NCBI GenBank assembly: GCA_016844515.1
Contig: JAERMP010000046.1
Location: forward strand, 1 to 10,807
Source of the DNA: Thermoleophilia bacterium
GTDB taxonomy: Bacteria; Actinomycetota; Thermoleophilia; Gaiellales; Gaiellaceae
DNA length: 10,807 nt
Direction of reading: 5' to 3'
Part shown: one piece after another, positions 1 through 5,615 of the stretch
Layout of the letters: every line of letters begins with the position of its first letter
Numbering within the stretch: position 1 is the stretch's first letter
The notes under the pieces: generated by a model
Database searches by the model: none
Told to the model about the DNA's origin: nothing
The model's input: only the letters and a program-made list of their open reading frames with translations
Program-made: the position numbers and the translations under genes

Positions 1-10
1 CTCGACGTTT

Positions 11-32
11 CACGCTGTTGAGTTTTCAAAGA
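11..32 (-). promoter_or_regulatory. rRNA operon leader box (rRNA gene begins beyond the left edge)
   Basis: Read on the minus strand, this stretch contains TCTTTGAAAACTCAACAG. It closely resembles the conserved boxA/processing leader found just upstream of 16S (and sometimes 23S) rRNA genes in Gram-positive bacteria; Streptomyces has TTGAGAACTCAACAG-like forms. A small hairpin (GCCGC-CAA-GCGGC, 37-49) precedes it. The rRNA gene itself is not in the window. The sequence stops here, which would also fit a contig broken at a repeated rRNA operon. Recognition is from memory of the motif. Whether 16S or 23S follows cannot be told. Confidence 0.7.
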
Positions 33-52
33 CCGCGCCGCTTGGCGGCAAC

Positions 53-78
53 AAAAAACCTCTGACTCGCACCAGAGG
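53..78 (-). terminator. Intrinsic terminator with U-run downstream of tyrS
   Basis: On the minus strand CCTCTG (78-73) pairs with CAGAGG (64-59) across an 8-nt loop, extendable by a G-U pair, followed directly by TTTTTT (58-53). This is a textbook Rho-independent terminator. It could end the FMN-enzyme/tyrS transcript. It also lies between the promoter at 178-205 and the rRNA leader box, so it would interrupt any rRNA transcript started at that promoter unless it is read through. Confidence 0.8.
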
Positions 79-177
79 CCTTCGAGGACGGAACACAAAG
101 GTCGTATCCGCTCGCTCGAAGGGTCTCCAGTCGTCGAGTTACAGGCTTCCTGCACCCTCCTTCCGGAAGGCCGAGAG
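79..177 (-). ncRNA. Possible structured leader or small RNA between promoter and terminator
   Basis: This interval runs from the predicted start of the promoter at 178-205 to the U-run terminator at 53-78. It has no convincing reading frame but several self-complementary parts on the minus strand: the palindrome CCTTCCGGAAGG, and an outer pairing AGGGT/ACCCT enclosing CAGG-AAG-CCTG and CTC-N8-GAG, which could form a three-way junction. I do not recognise a known riboswitch or T-box; the T-box GGGTGG-ACCGCG core is absent. It may be an rRNA leader with an attenuator, a short RNA, or simply the tyrS 3' region. Confidence 0.3.
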
Positions 178-205
178 ATGGTAGCACAGCAGATTCACGT
201 GTCAA
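178..205 (-). promoter_or_regulatory. Sigma70-type promoter downstream of tyrS, probably for the rRNA operon
   Basis: On the minus strand a perfect -35 TTGACA (205-200) is followed after 16 bases by TACCAT (183-178), a 4/6 match to the -10 consensus. It starts 28 bases after the tyrS stop and points at the rRNA leader box. A consensus -35 is rare in such GC-rich DNA and suits a strong rRNA promoter. The start site would be near 171. Confidence 0.55.
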
Positions 206-232
206 CGAAGCCGTTTCTCGGCAATCGAGGGC

Positions 233-1378
233 TCAGTCGCGGAGCTTGACGAACCGTCGCTTACCGGCCTGCACGAGCGCGCCCGCAAGCGTCGAGCGCG
301 AGATGTCCAGATCGGCCACGGGCTCGCCATCTATCTTCACGCCGCCCTGCCCGATCAGTCGGCGGGCGTCACTCGTGGAGAGCCCGAACGCGTCCGCCAG
401 CACCGCGGGTAGATGCACGGGATCGCCCGCAGGAAGCACGATCTCGGGAACGTCCTCGGGCGCCTGGCCCTCGCGCACAACGCGCGTGAAGTGGCCTTCG
501 GCTGCGCGCGCAGCTTCCTCCCCGTGCGATCGAGCCACGATCCACCGAGCGAGATCGAGCTTCGCCTCGAGGGGACCGCCGGCGCGCGGATCGACGTCCG
601 ACTGCAGTACGAGCCGGTACCACTCGGGAAGGAGCTCGTCCGAGATCCTCATCGTCCGCCCGAATTGCTCCTCCGGCGCCGCCGTCAGCGGGATGTTGTT
701 GCCGACACTGGAGCTCATCTTCTCGCCGTCCCAGGAGACGAGGAGGGGTGTGGTGAGAACCACCTGCGGCTCGAGCCCATATGCCTGCATCACCTCACGG
801 CCGGCAAGCAGGTTGTAGAGCTGATCCGTCCCACCGAGCTCGATGTCCGCCTCGACTGCGACCGAGTCGTACGCCTGCATCAACGGATAGAGAAGCTCCG
901 AGACGGAGATCGGCTGCCCCGCCGAGTACCGACCGGAGAAGTCGTCCCGCTCGAGCATCTGGGCGACCGTCATCATCCGCGTCAGCCGGATCACATCGGC
1001 AAAGCTCAGGCCGGCAAGCCACTCGCTGTTGTAGCGAACCTCGGTCTGCTCGGCGATAACGATCTGGTACGCCTGCTCGACGTACGTCTGCGCGTTCCGC
1101 TCGATTTCCTCGTCGGACAGGATCGGACGCTCGGCCGAACGTCCTGACGGATCCCCGATGCGGGTCGTGTAGTCGCCGATGATGAGTACCCCGATGTGCC
1201 CCTCGTCCTGGAAAGCCCGCATTCGCTGAAGTGGGATCCCACGTCCGACGTGAATATCGGGAGAGGTGACGTCGATGCCGAGCTTGACGCGGAGCGGTCG
1301 ACCTAGCGCGAGCTTTGCCTCCAGCGCGCCTGCCGGAAGCACATGGACCGCGTTTCGAGTGAGCTCGGCGCGGCCCAC
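233..1378 (-). CDS. tyrS: Tyrosyl-tRNA synthetase
   Basis: Class Ic aminoacyl-tRNA synthetase that charges tRNA-Tyr with tyrosine in the cytosol. The 381-residue protein has the Rossmann catalytic domain (about 25-235), the IGDPSGRS segment (74-81), the tyrosine-pocket region with YPLMQAYD (164-171) and LGGTDQ (181-186), and a C-terminal S4 RNA-binding domain (about 321-381). It resembles the TyrS2-type bacterial enzymes. Both signature motifs are variant: HIGH reads HVGR (43-46) and KMSKS reads KMSSS (220-224). The GTG start lies 5 bases after the stop of the upstream FMN-enzyme gene, with GAGG 11 nt ahead; the N-terminus is a few residues shorter than I expect for the family, and the frame stays open upstream. 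Probably co-transcribed with the FMN enzyme, since no promoter lies between them. Confidence 0.95.
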   Translation of the reverse strand: MGRAELTRNAVHVLPAGALEAKLALGRPLRVKLGIDVTSPDIHVGRGIPLQRMRAFQDEGHIGVLIIGDYTTRIGDPSGRSAERPILSDEEIERNAQTYVEQAYQIVIAEQTEVRYNSEWLAGLSFADVIRLTRMMTVAQMLERDDFSGRYSAGQPISVSELLYPLMQAYDSVAVEADIELGGTDQLYNLLAGREVMQAYGLEPQVVLTTPLLVSWDGEKMSSSVGNNIPLTAAPEEQFGRTMRISDELLPEWYRLVLQSDVDPRAGGPLEAKLDLARWIVARSHGEEAARAAEGHFTRVVREGQAPEDVPEIVLPAGDPVHLPAVLADAFGLSTSDARRLIGQGGVKIDGEPVADLDISRSTLAGALVQAGKRRFVKLRD

Positions 1379-1383
1379 TGCGC

Positions 1384-2445
1384 TCAGGCCCTCGTCACGT
1401 GCGCACGGGTGACCTCGCCAGGGGATCGGCAGCCGAGGAGAGCGAGCGCATTCTCGGTCTCCTCACGGTAGATCTCGAGGACCTGCTGTACACCCTTCGC
1501 ACCTCCGAAGGCCAGCCCGTACATGGCGGGCCTGCCCACGAGCACCGCCCGTGCGCCCAGCGAGAGCGCCATGACGACGTCGGAGCCGCGGCGAACACCG
1601 CCGTCGAGATAGACCTCCGCACGGTCGCCGACCGCCTCGACGATCTCCGGAAGCGCCTCGAGCGACGCGATCGCGCCGTCGAGCTGACGGCCGCCGTGGT
1701 TCGAGACGACAACGCCCGACGCGCCGTGCTCGCAGGCCAGGATCGCATCCTCTGCCGTGACGAGGCCCTTCACGATGACAGGGACCTTCCACCGCTCGCA
1801 GAGCTCGGTGACGTAGTCCCATTCGAGTCCGGACTCGAGGAGGTCGAGAGAGTGATGGCCCTCCTCCTCACCTCCGCGGTTGCGAGCAGCCACGATCGCG
1901 GGAACTTCGTCCTCCGGTGCCTCGAACCCTGTCCGTGCTTCGCGATGCCGAATCCCGTAGACCGGGAGATCGGCGGTCAGCACAAGTGCCGAGAAGCCGG
2001 CCTCGAGCGCCTGGGCAATCACGTCGTCGCTGACCTCGCGATCGCGGAACACATAGATCTGCAACCAGCGCGCACCGTCCGGCGCGGCAGCGGCAACCTC
2101 GGCGGGCGTCGAGGTCGCAACCGTGGAGAGGCACATGAGCGTCCCGGCGGCGGCGGTGCCACGACCGGTCGCGACCTCGCCCTCCTCGTGCGCGATCTGG
2201 TGAAAGGCCATGGGGGCGACGAGCACGGGCATCGAGACCGGCGTGCCGAGCACGGTCGTCTCGGTGGAGACCGAGGAGACGTCGACGAGAACGCGCGGTC
2301 GGAGCCGGAACTTCGAGAACGCCTCGCGATTCCAGCGCAGTGTGCGCTCGTCGCCCGCGCCGCCAGCGATGTAGCTCCATGCGTCCGCCGGAACTACGGC
2401 CTCCGCCAGCCGCTCGGCGTCGTCGACCGTGAGCAATTGATCCAC
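1384..2445 (-). CDS. FMN-dependent alpha-hydroxy acid oxidase/dehydrogenase (lactate/glycolate oxidase family)
   Basis: A 353-residue TIM-barrel flavoenzyme that would oxidise an L-2-hydroxy acid such as lactate or glycolate to the 2-oxo acid. Residues matching the family's active site are visible: Tyr25 in WSYIAGGAGDE, the FMN-binding VLVAPMAF (74-81), Tyr131 in LQIYVF, LTAD (156-159), Lys226 in VIVKG, the signature SNHGGRQLDG (248-257) with His250 and Arg253, and DGGVRRGSDV (281-290) with Arg285 near the phosphate-binding GRP (304-306). There is no membrane segment between strands, which argues for a soluble oxidase/monooxygenase rather than membrane-bound LldD. The exact substrate and electron acceptor cannot be read from the sequence. 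The start is GTG with no clear Shine-Dalgarno and may be leaderless. First gene of an apparent operon with tyrS, a pairing with no obvious functional logic. Confidence 0.9.
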   Translation of the reverse strand: MDQLLTVDDAERLAEAVVPADAWSYIAGGAGDERTLRWNREAFSKFRLRPRVLVDVSSVSTETTVLGTPVSMPVLVAPMAFHQIAHEEGEVATGRGTAAAGTLMCLSTVATSTPAEVAAAAPDGARWLQIYVFRDREVSDDVIAQALEAGFSALVLTADLPVYGIRHREARTGFEAPEDEVPAIVAARNRGGEEEGHHSLDLLESGLEWDYVTELCERWKVPVIVKGLVTAEDAILACEHGASGVVVSNHGGRQLDGAIASLEALPEIVEAVGDRAEVYLDGGVRRGSDVVMALSLGARAVLVGRPAMYGLAFGGAKGVQQVLEIYREETENALALLGCRSPGEVTRAHVTRA

Positions 2446-2453
2446 GGTCGCGG

Positions 2454-2459
2454 AGCCTA
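2454..2459 (-). promoter_or_regulatory. Putative -10 of a leaderless promoter for the FMN enzyme
   Basis: TAGGCT on the minus strand fits TANNNT and ends 8 bases before the GTG start, the spacing expected when transcription begins at the start codon. No good -35 was found and no Shine-Dalgarno precedes the GTG, so this rests on the -10 and spacing only. Confidence 0.35.
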
Positions 2460-2482
2460 GCGACTCGCCGGCCGCTTATTTC

Positions 2483-2512
2483 ATGACTCCGTAAGGGAGT
2501 GGGCCCTACCCT
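2483..2512 (+). promoter_or_regulatory. Putative leaderless promoter of the dipZ-like gene, with overlapping inverted repeat
   Basis: ATGACT (2483-2488, 4/6 match to TTGACA) and TACCCT (2507-2512, TANNNT) are 18 bases apart. The GTG start follows 6 bases after the -10, with no Shine-Dalgarno, so the mRNA is probably leaderless or nearly so. An inverted repeat ACTCC-GTAAG-GGAGT (2486-2500) fills the spacer and could be a repressor site. The region is shared with the divergent FMN-enzyme gene. Confidence 0.4.
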
Positions 2513-2518
2513 TCGCTC

Positions 2519-4171
2519 GTGCTCGTCTTGCTCGGGGTCGCGTTCGTCGCCGGTGTGATCACAGCGCTATCTCCGTGCATGCTGCCCGTGTTGCCGCTCA
2601 TCCTCGCCGGCAGCGCGTCGAGCACGGACCGCAGGCGACCGTACGTGATCATCGCGGGCCTCGTCGTGTCCTTCACCGTGTTCACCCTTACGGGAGGAGC
2701 GCTCCTGAGCGCGCTCGGGCTCCCCGAGGATCTCCTTCGCGACCTGGCGATCGCGGCCATGCTGGTGATGGCCGCAAGCCTTCTCTCACGGCGAGTCGCG
2801 TGGCTCCTCGAGCGCCCGCTGCTCTTCCTTACGCGACGTCGCCCCTCGACGGACGGAAGCGGCCTCGTGCTTGGCTTCAGCCTCGGCCTCGTCTTCGTTC
2901 CCTGTGCAGGGCCCGTGCTGGCCGCGGTCACCGTGCTCGCGGCAAGCGGAGAGATCGGGCTCCGGATCATTCTGGTGACGGGGGCGTATGCCATCGGCGC
3001 CGCGATCCCCATGCTGGCGATCGCGATCGGCGGCCAGCGGCTAACCACTGGCGTGGGATTTCTCCGTACCCATGCGGAGTCGACCCGGAAGGTCGCCGGC
3101 GTCGTGCTGGGTGTCGGAGCTCTCGCAATCGCGGTTGGCGCCGACCAGAGAATCACGACCGCCCTCCCGGGGTATGGGACGACCTTCCAGGAGAAGATCG
3201 AGCGCAACTCGGCCGTACGTCGCGAGCTGCGCGATCTGACAGGCTCCGGCGATGCTCTGGCCGCTGGTACGAGCAGCGCGGCGGGCCCGCGAGCGCCGGA
3301 GTTCAAGGACATCAAGCTCTGGCTGAACACGCCGGATGGGAAGCCCCTCTCGATCGCCGGTCTCCGCGGGAAGGTCGTGCTCGTCGACTTCTGGACGTAC
3401 TCGTGCATCAATTGCCTGCGCACACTTCCCCACCTCAAGGCCTGGGACCGCGCGTACCGCAAGGCGGGGCTCACGATCGTCGGCGTCCACAGCCCAGAGT
3501 TTGCGTTCGAGCGCGTACCCGACAATGTCCGCTCGGCCGTGCGTCGCCTTGGTGTTCGCTACCCGGTCGCGCTCGACAACGACTTCGGCACGTGGCGCGC
3601 GTACTCGAACGACTACTGGCCGTCCAAGTACCTGATCGACAAGTCGGGGCGCATCCGCTACGAGCACTACGGCGAGGGCGCGTACGGCGAGACGGAAAGC
3701 GTCATCCGGCGGCTTCTCGGCGAGAAGGTGAAGGTACGCCGCACGTCCGTTGCCGACGCGACTCCAAGCGACATCACCACGCGCGAGACCTACCTCGGCT
3801 ACGCCAGGATCGAGAACTTCGCGAGCCGCGGCCCGATCCAGTTCGACACCGAAGCCGACTACCGGTTCCCGAACGGACTTCTCGGCCCGGACCAGATCGC
3901 GTACGCAGGGAAGTGGACGGTCGAACCGTCGCGGACCATTGCGGGGCGCGACGCTCGACTCCGGCTCAACTTCCAGGCGAACGACATCTTCCTCGTGCTC
4001 GCAGGCTCGGGTCAGGTGGAGGCGCTCGTCGACGGTCGGCCCGTTCGGACGATCCGTGTCTCCGGGGCGCCGCGCCTGTACACGATCGCGCGGTACCCAA
4101 AGCTCACACGCGGTCTTCTCGAGCTCCGCTTCGACCCGGGTCTCGAGGGCTACGCATTCACATTCGGCTGA
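2519..4171 (+). CDS. dipZ: DipZ-like protein: CcdA/DsbD membrane domain fused to a thioredoxin domain
   Basis: A 550-residue envelope thiol-disulfide protein. The N-terminal part (about 1-210) is a CcdA-like membrane domain with the two redox cysteines in SPCMLP (Cys20) and VPCAGP (Cys129). It should pass electrons across the membrane from cytosolic thioredoxin. A thioredoxin/TlpA-like domain follows (about 258-405), with the active site WTYSCINCLR (Cys296, Cys299) and a likely cis-proline in YWPSKYL (Pro368). The last about 145 residues form a beta-rich, carbohydrate-binding-like domain as in mycobacterial DipZ. Likely substrates are secreted disulfide proteins or apocytochromes c. No cytochrome biogenesis genes lie in the window. 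It is shorter than my recollection of M. tuberculosis DipZ (about 695 residues), but all three domains are present. The GTG start leads straight into the first membrane helix and suits a leaderless mRNA. Confidence 0.92.
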   Translation: MLVLLGVAFVAGVITALSPCMLPVLPLILAGSASSTDRRRPYVIIAGLVVSFTVFTLTGGALLSALGLPEDLLRDLAIAAMLVMAASLLSRRVAWLLERPLLFLTRRRPSTDGSGLVLGFSLGLVFVPCAGPVLAAVTVLAASGEIGLRIILVTGAYAIGAAIPMLAIAIGGQRLTTGVGFLRTHAESTRKVAGVVLGVGALAIAVGADQRITTALPGYGTTFQEKIERNSAVRRELRDLTGSGDALAAGTSSAAGPRAPEFKDIKLWLNTPDGKPLSIAGLRGKVVLVDFWTYSCINCLRTLPHLKAWDRAYRKAGLTIVGVHSPEFAFERVPDNVRSAVRRLGVRYPVALDNDFGTWRAYSNDYWPSKYLIDKSGRIRYEHYGEGAYGETESVIRRLLGEKVKVRRTSVADATPSDITTRETYLGYARIENFASRGPIQFDTEADYRFPNGLLGPDQIAYAGKWTVEPSRTIAGRDARLRLNFQANDIFLVLAGSGQVEALVDGRPVRTIRVSGAPRLYTIARYPKLTRGLLELRFDPGLEGYAFTFG

Positions 4172-4183
4172 TACTTGGCGCAA

Positions 4184-4213
4184 GACCGGAATCCGCTCGC
4201 GCAGATTCCGGTC
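4184..4213 (+). terminator. Hairpin just after the dipZ-like gene
   Basis: A perfect 10-bp inverted repeat, GACCGGAATC (4184-4193) and GATTCCGGTC (4204-4213), with a 10-base loop begins 12 bases after the dipZ-like stop codon. It has no U-run, as is common for terminators of GC-rich actinobacteria. Confidence 0.55.
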
Positions 4214-4281
4214 GCGCAAGAGATCCTGAAGGCGTCCGCTTCGCGGCCGCGGCGGGCTGTTTCACATCAAGCCTTCGTAAC

Positions 4282-4313
4282 GGCGAGGGCCCGGTCGTTG
4301 CCGGGCCCTCGCC
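4282..4313. terminator. Strong bidirectional hairpin between convergent genes
   Basis: GGCGAGGGCCCGG (4282-4294) is perfectly complementary to CCGGGCCCTCGCC (4301-4313), giving a 13-bp almost all-GC stem with a 6-base loop. It lies between the dipZ-like gene and the CHRD gene, which face each other, and can serve both strands. There is no U-run on either side. Confidence 0.7.
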
Positions 4314-4341
4314 TCGCCTGCCTGTTCGAAGAGCCTCCGCT

Positions 4342-4782
4342 TTAGCCCTCCATACCTGCGACCAGCTGACCGCGCAGGGCGCCAGCCGGGTACTTCGCGT
4401 TGTGGACGTTCACGTAGTAGGCATTCGGGTTCGTCTCGATCTTCTCGATCGTGGCCTTCGGCGCCTTTGCGCAGCCCGACGCCTTGTACGTCGCGCCAAA
4501 CGCGATCGTGACCGGGCCGGACGTGCCCTTCCTGCCCTTGTGGATGTGTGCCGCGTTGGGCGCTGCGATTCCCTTGACGCCCTTGAACTTCCAGCACGCG
4601 GTTCCCTTGTTGGCGTTGAACGTGACGACGACAAAGCCCGTTCCGTTCGGGTCTCCCTTGACGGGTGTCTCGTTCGAGCCCTTGAGCTTGGCCGAGACGA
4701 CCGGGCTCATGGCCTGCCCGCCTGCGAGAGCTACCGCCGGCAGCACGAGCCCCGCGATGGCCAGGGCCAGAAACTTGCGCAT
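4342..4782 (-). CDS. Secreted CHRD-domain protein
   Basis: A 146-residue exported protein. Residues 1-20 are a clear signal peptide (MRKF, hydrophobic core, cleavage probably after ALA at 18-20). The rest is one CHRD (chordin-type) domain: SAKLKGSNETP near the start, AHIHKG with GTSGP (78-90), and the closing NAYYVNVHNAKYPAGALRGQL-like signature (120-140). Two cysteines (63 and 104) could form a disulfide. CHRD domains occur in many secreted bacterial proteins of unknown role; this one has no other domain. The ATG is preceded by a good Shine-Dalgarno (GGAGACAA-ATG). It lies downstream of the NiCoT-like gene on the same strand, 96 bases away, and a degenerate form of the local ECF promoter precedes it. 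Confidence 0.88.
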   Translation of the reverse strand: MRKFLALAIAGLVLPAVALAGGQAMSPVVSAKLKGSNETPVKGDPNGTGFVVVTFNANKGTACWKFKGVKGIAAPNAAHIHKGRKGTSGPVTIAFGATYKASGCAKAPKATIEKIETNPNAYYVNVHNAKYPAGALRGQLVAGMEG

Positions 4783-4804
4783 TTGTCTCCTCTCCTCGAT
4801 TGCT

Positions 4805-4821
4805 GCCGGGCGCCGCCCGGC
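4805..4821 (-). other. Hairpin in the CHRD 5' region or after the NiCoT-like gene
   Basis: GCCGGGC (4805-4811) and GCCCGGC (4815-4821) form a 7-bp GC stem with a 3-base loop. It may end the NiCoT-like transcript 58 bases after that gene's stop, or lie in the 5' UTR of the CHRD mRNA. There is no U-run. Confidence 0.4.
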
Positions 4822-4830
4822 CTGACCCGC

Positions 4831-4856
4831 ATTCGACCGCGAAAACCTTGCGGCCG
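4831..4856 (-). promoter_or_regulatory. Possible degenerate ECF promoter before the CHRD gene
   Basis: On the minus strand CGAAT (4835-4831) is preceded by TTTCGCGGT, the same bases that precede CGAAC in the NiCoT-like promoter. The -35 position holds CGGCC instead of GAACC. The predicted start would give a 5' UTR of about 40 nt including the Shine-Dalgarno. The -10 half looks right but the -35 half does not, so this is only a candidate. Confidence 0.2.
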
Positions 4857-4878
4857 TGTTAAACCTCGACGTCGCTGC

Positions 4879-5580
4879 TCAGAACGGATAGGAAGCAAGG
4901 CTCCAGGCGGCCGCCGCGTACCAGAGACCAAAGGCCAGGCTCGCGGCCCCGAGCGCCGGCACGAGCGCGGTCGAGGCCGCAGCAACCGGGCGTGTCGACA
5001 GCGTGAGCCCGAAGCCAACGGTGACCACGGTCATCGACACCGCCGTGAAAAGCGCGAGCAGAAGCAGTGACGCCACAGCGATCGTCTCGGACGGGATTGT
5101 GGCGAGCAGCAACACGCCGACTCCCGCGCTTCCGCCCATGCCGTGGACGAGCCCCACACCGAAGGCCCCGAACGGCGTGCGCACCGCGTGCCGGTGCTCG
5201 CGTTCGGGGTGTGGGTGGGCGTGGAGATCGAAGTAGCCGTGGCGCCAACGAACGAGCAGGCGCAACCCGAGGAAGACGATGAGCGCAGCGACAGCCGTCT
5301 CCGCACCCTGCTGGACGCGCTCGGGCAGGAACCGCTCCGCGAGGAGGATCGGAATCCCGAAGACGACCAGCGTGATTGCGTGGCCGAGACCCCACCAGGC
5401 GCCGAGCCGAGCTGCTGACCTTGCCGCGTGCTCACGTCCAGACGCGATGAGAGTGGTCATCGCGGCAATGTGGTCGGGATCGGTCGCGTGGCGTAGCCCC
5501 AAGAGGATCGCGACGAGGAGGACGACACCGACGGACGCACTCTCGGAGAGCCCCGCGACCCAGTCGTCGAGCCCGAACAT
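4879..5580 (-). CDS. NiCoT-like nickel/cobalt transporter, integral membrane
   Basis: A 233-residue polytopic membrane protein with about six hydrophobic segments. The helix motif RHATDPDHIAAM (30-41) matches the HX4DH metal-recognition signature of the HoxN/NixA/UreH-type nickel-cobalt permeases. WWGLGHAIT (62-70) and GLVHGMGGSAG (143-153) fit the same family. A His-rich cytoplasmic-type loop (about 114-131) carries six histidines. It probably moves a divalent metal such as nickel or cobalt across the cytoplasmic membrane; direction and metal are not readable. The frame is open further upstream, but the ATG at 5580 is chosen because family similarity starts there and the ECF promoter CGAAC box ends 7 bases before it. 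The last base before the promoter lies only 2 bases from the stop of the NicO gene, so the gene may also be read as the end of the TPR-NicO operon. Confidence 0.85.
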   Translation of the reverse strand: MFGLDDWVAGLSESASVGVVLLVAILLGLRHATDPDHIAAMTTLIASGREHAARSAARLGAWWGLGHAITLVVFGIPILLAERFLPERVQQGAETAVAALIVFLGLRLLVRWRHGYFDLHAHPHPEREHRHAVRTPFGAFGVGLVHGMGGSAGVGVLLLATIPSETIAVASLLLLALFTAVSMTVVTVGFGLTLSTRPVAAASTALVPALGAASLAFGLWYAAAAWSLASYPF

Positions 5581-5587
5581 GTCCCTT

Positions 5588-5613
5588 GTTCGACCGCGAA
5601 ACCCGAACGGTTC
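5588..5613 (-). promoter_or_regulatory. ECF-type promoter of the NiCoT-like gene (GAACC-N16-CGAAC)
   Basis: On the minus strand GAACC (5613-5609) and CGAAC (5592-5588) are 16 bases apart. The ATG follows exactly 7 bases later, so the message would be leaderless, although an AGGG also sits close to the ATG. The site lies in the 35-base gap after the NicO gene and would allow separate expression of the last gene. Same motif and spacing as at the three other sites in this cluster. Confidence 0.7.
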
Positions 5614-5615
5614 GG

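Noticed and set aside
79..177. TPP riboswitch or T-box in the leader downstream of tyrS
   Set aside because: Fragments such as GGGTGC and GAGACCCTT recall TPP elements, but the CTGATCTGGATAATGCC-like half and the T-box GGGTGG-ACCGCG core are missing, and the downstream unit appears to be rRNA.
1399..2460. 353-residue open frame on the plus strand opposite the FMN enzyme
   Set aside because: It mirrors the FMN-enzyme gene, is rich in Arg/Asp/Gly without motifs, and is a GC-driven shadow frame.
2575..5070. 831-residue open frame on the plus strand
   Set aside because: Arg/Pro-rich low-complexity product that crosses the dipZ-like gene in another frame, two terminator hairpins and two opposite genes. 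Shadow frame.
5329..5354. GAACCG on the plus strand followed by CGGAA at promoter spacing
   Set aside because: The second box is CGGA rather than CGAA, it lies inside the NiCoT-like gene on the opposite strand and no gene starts downstream.
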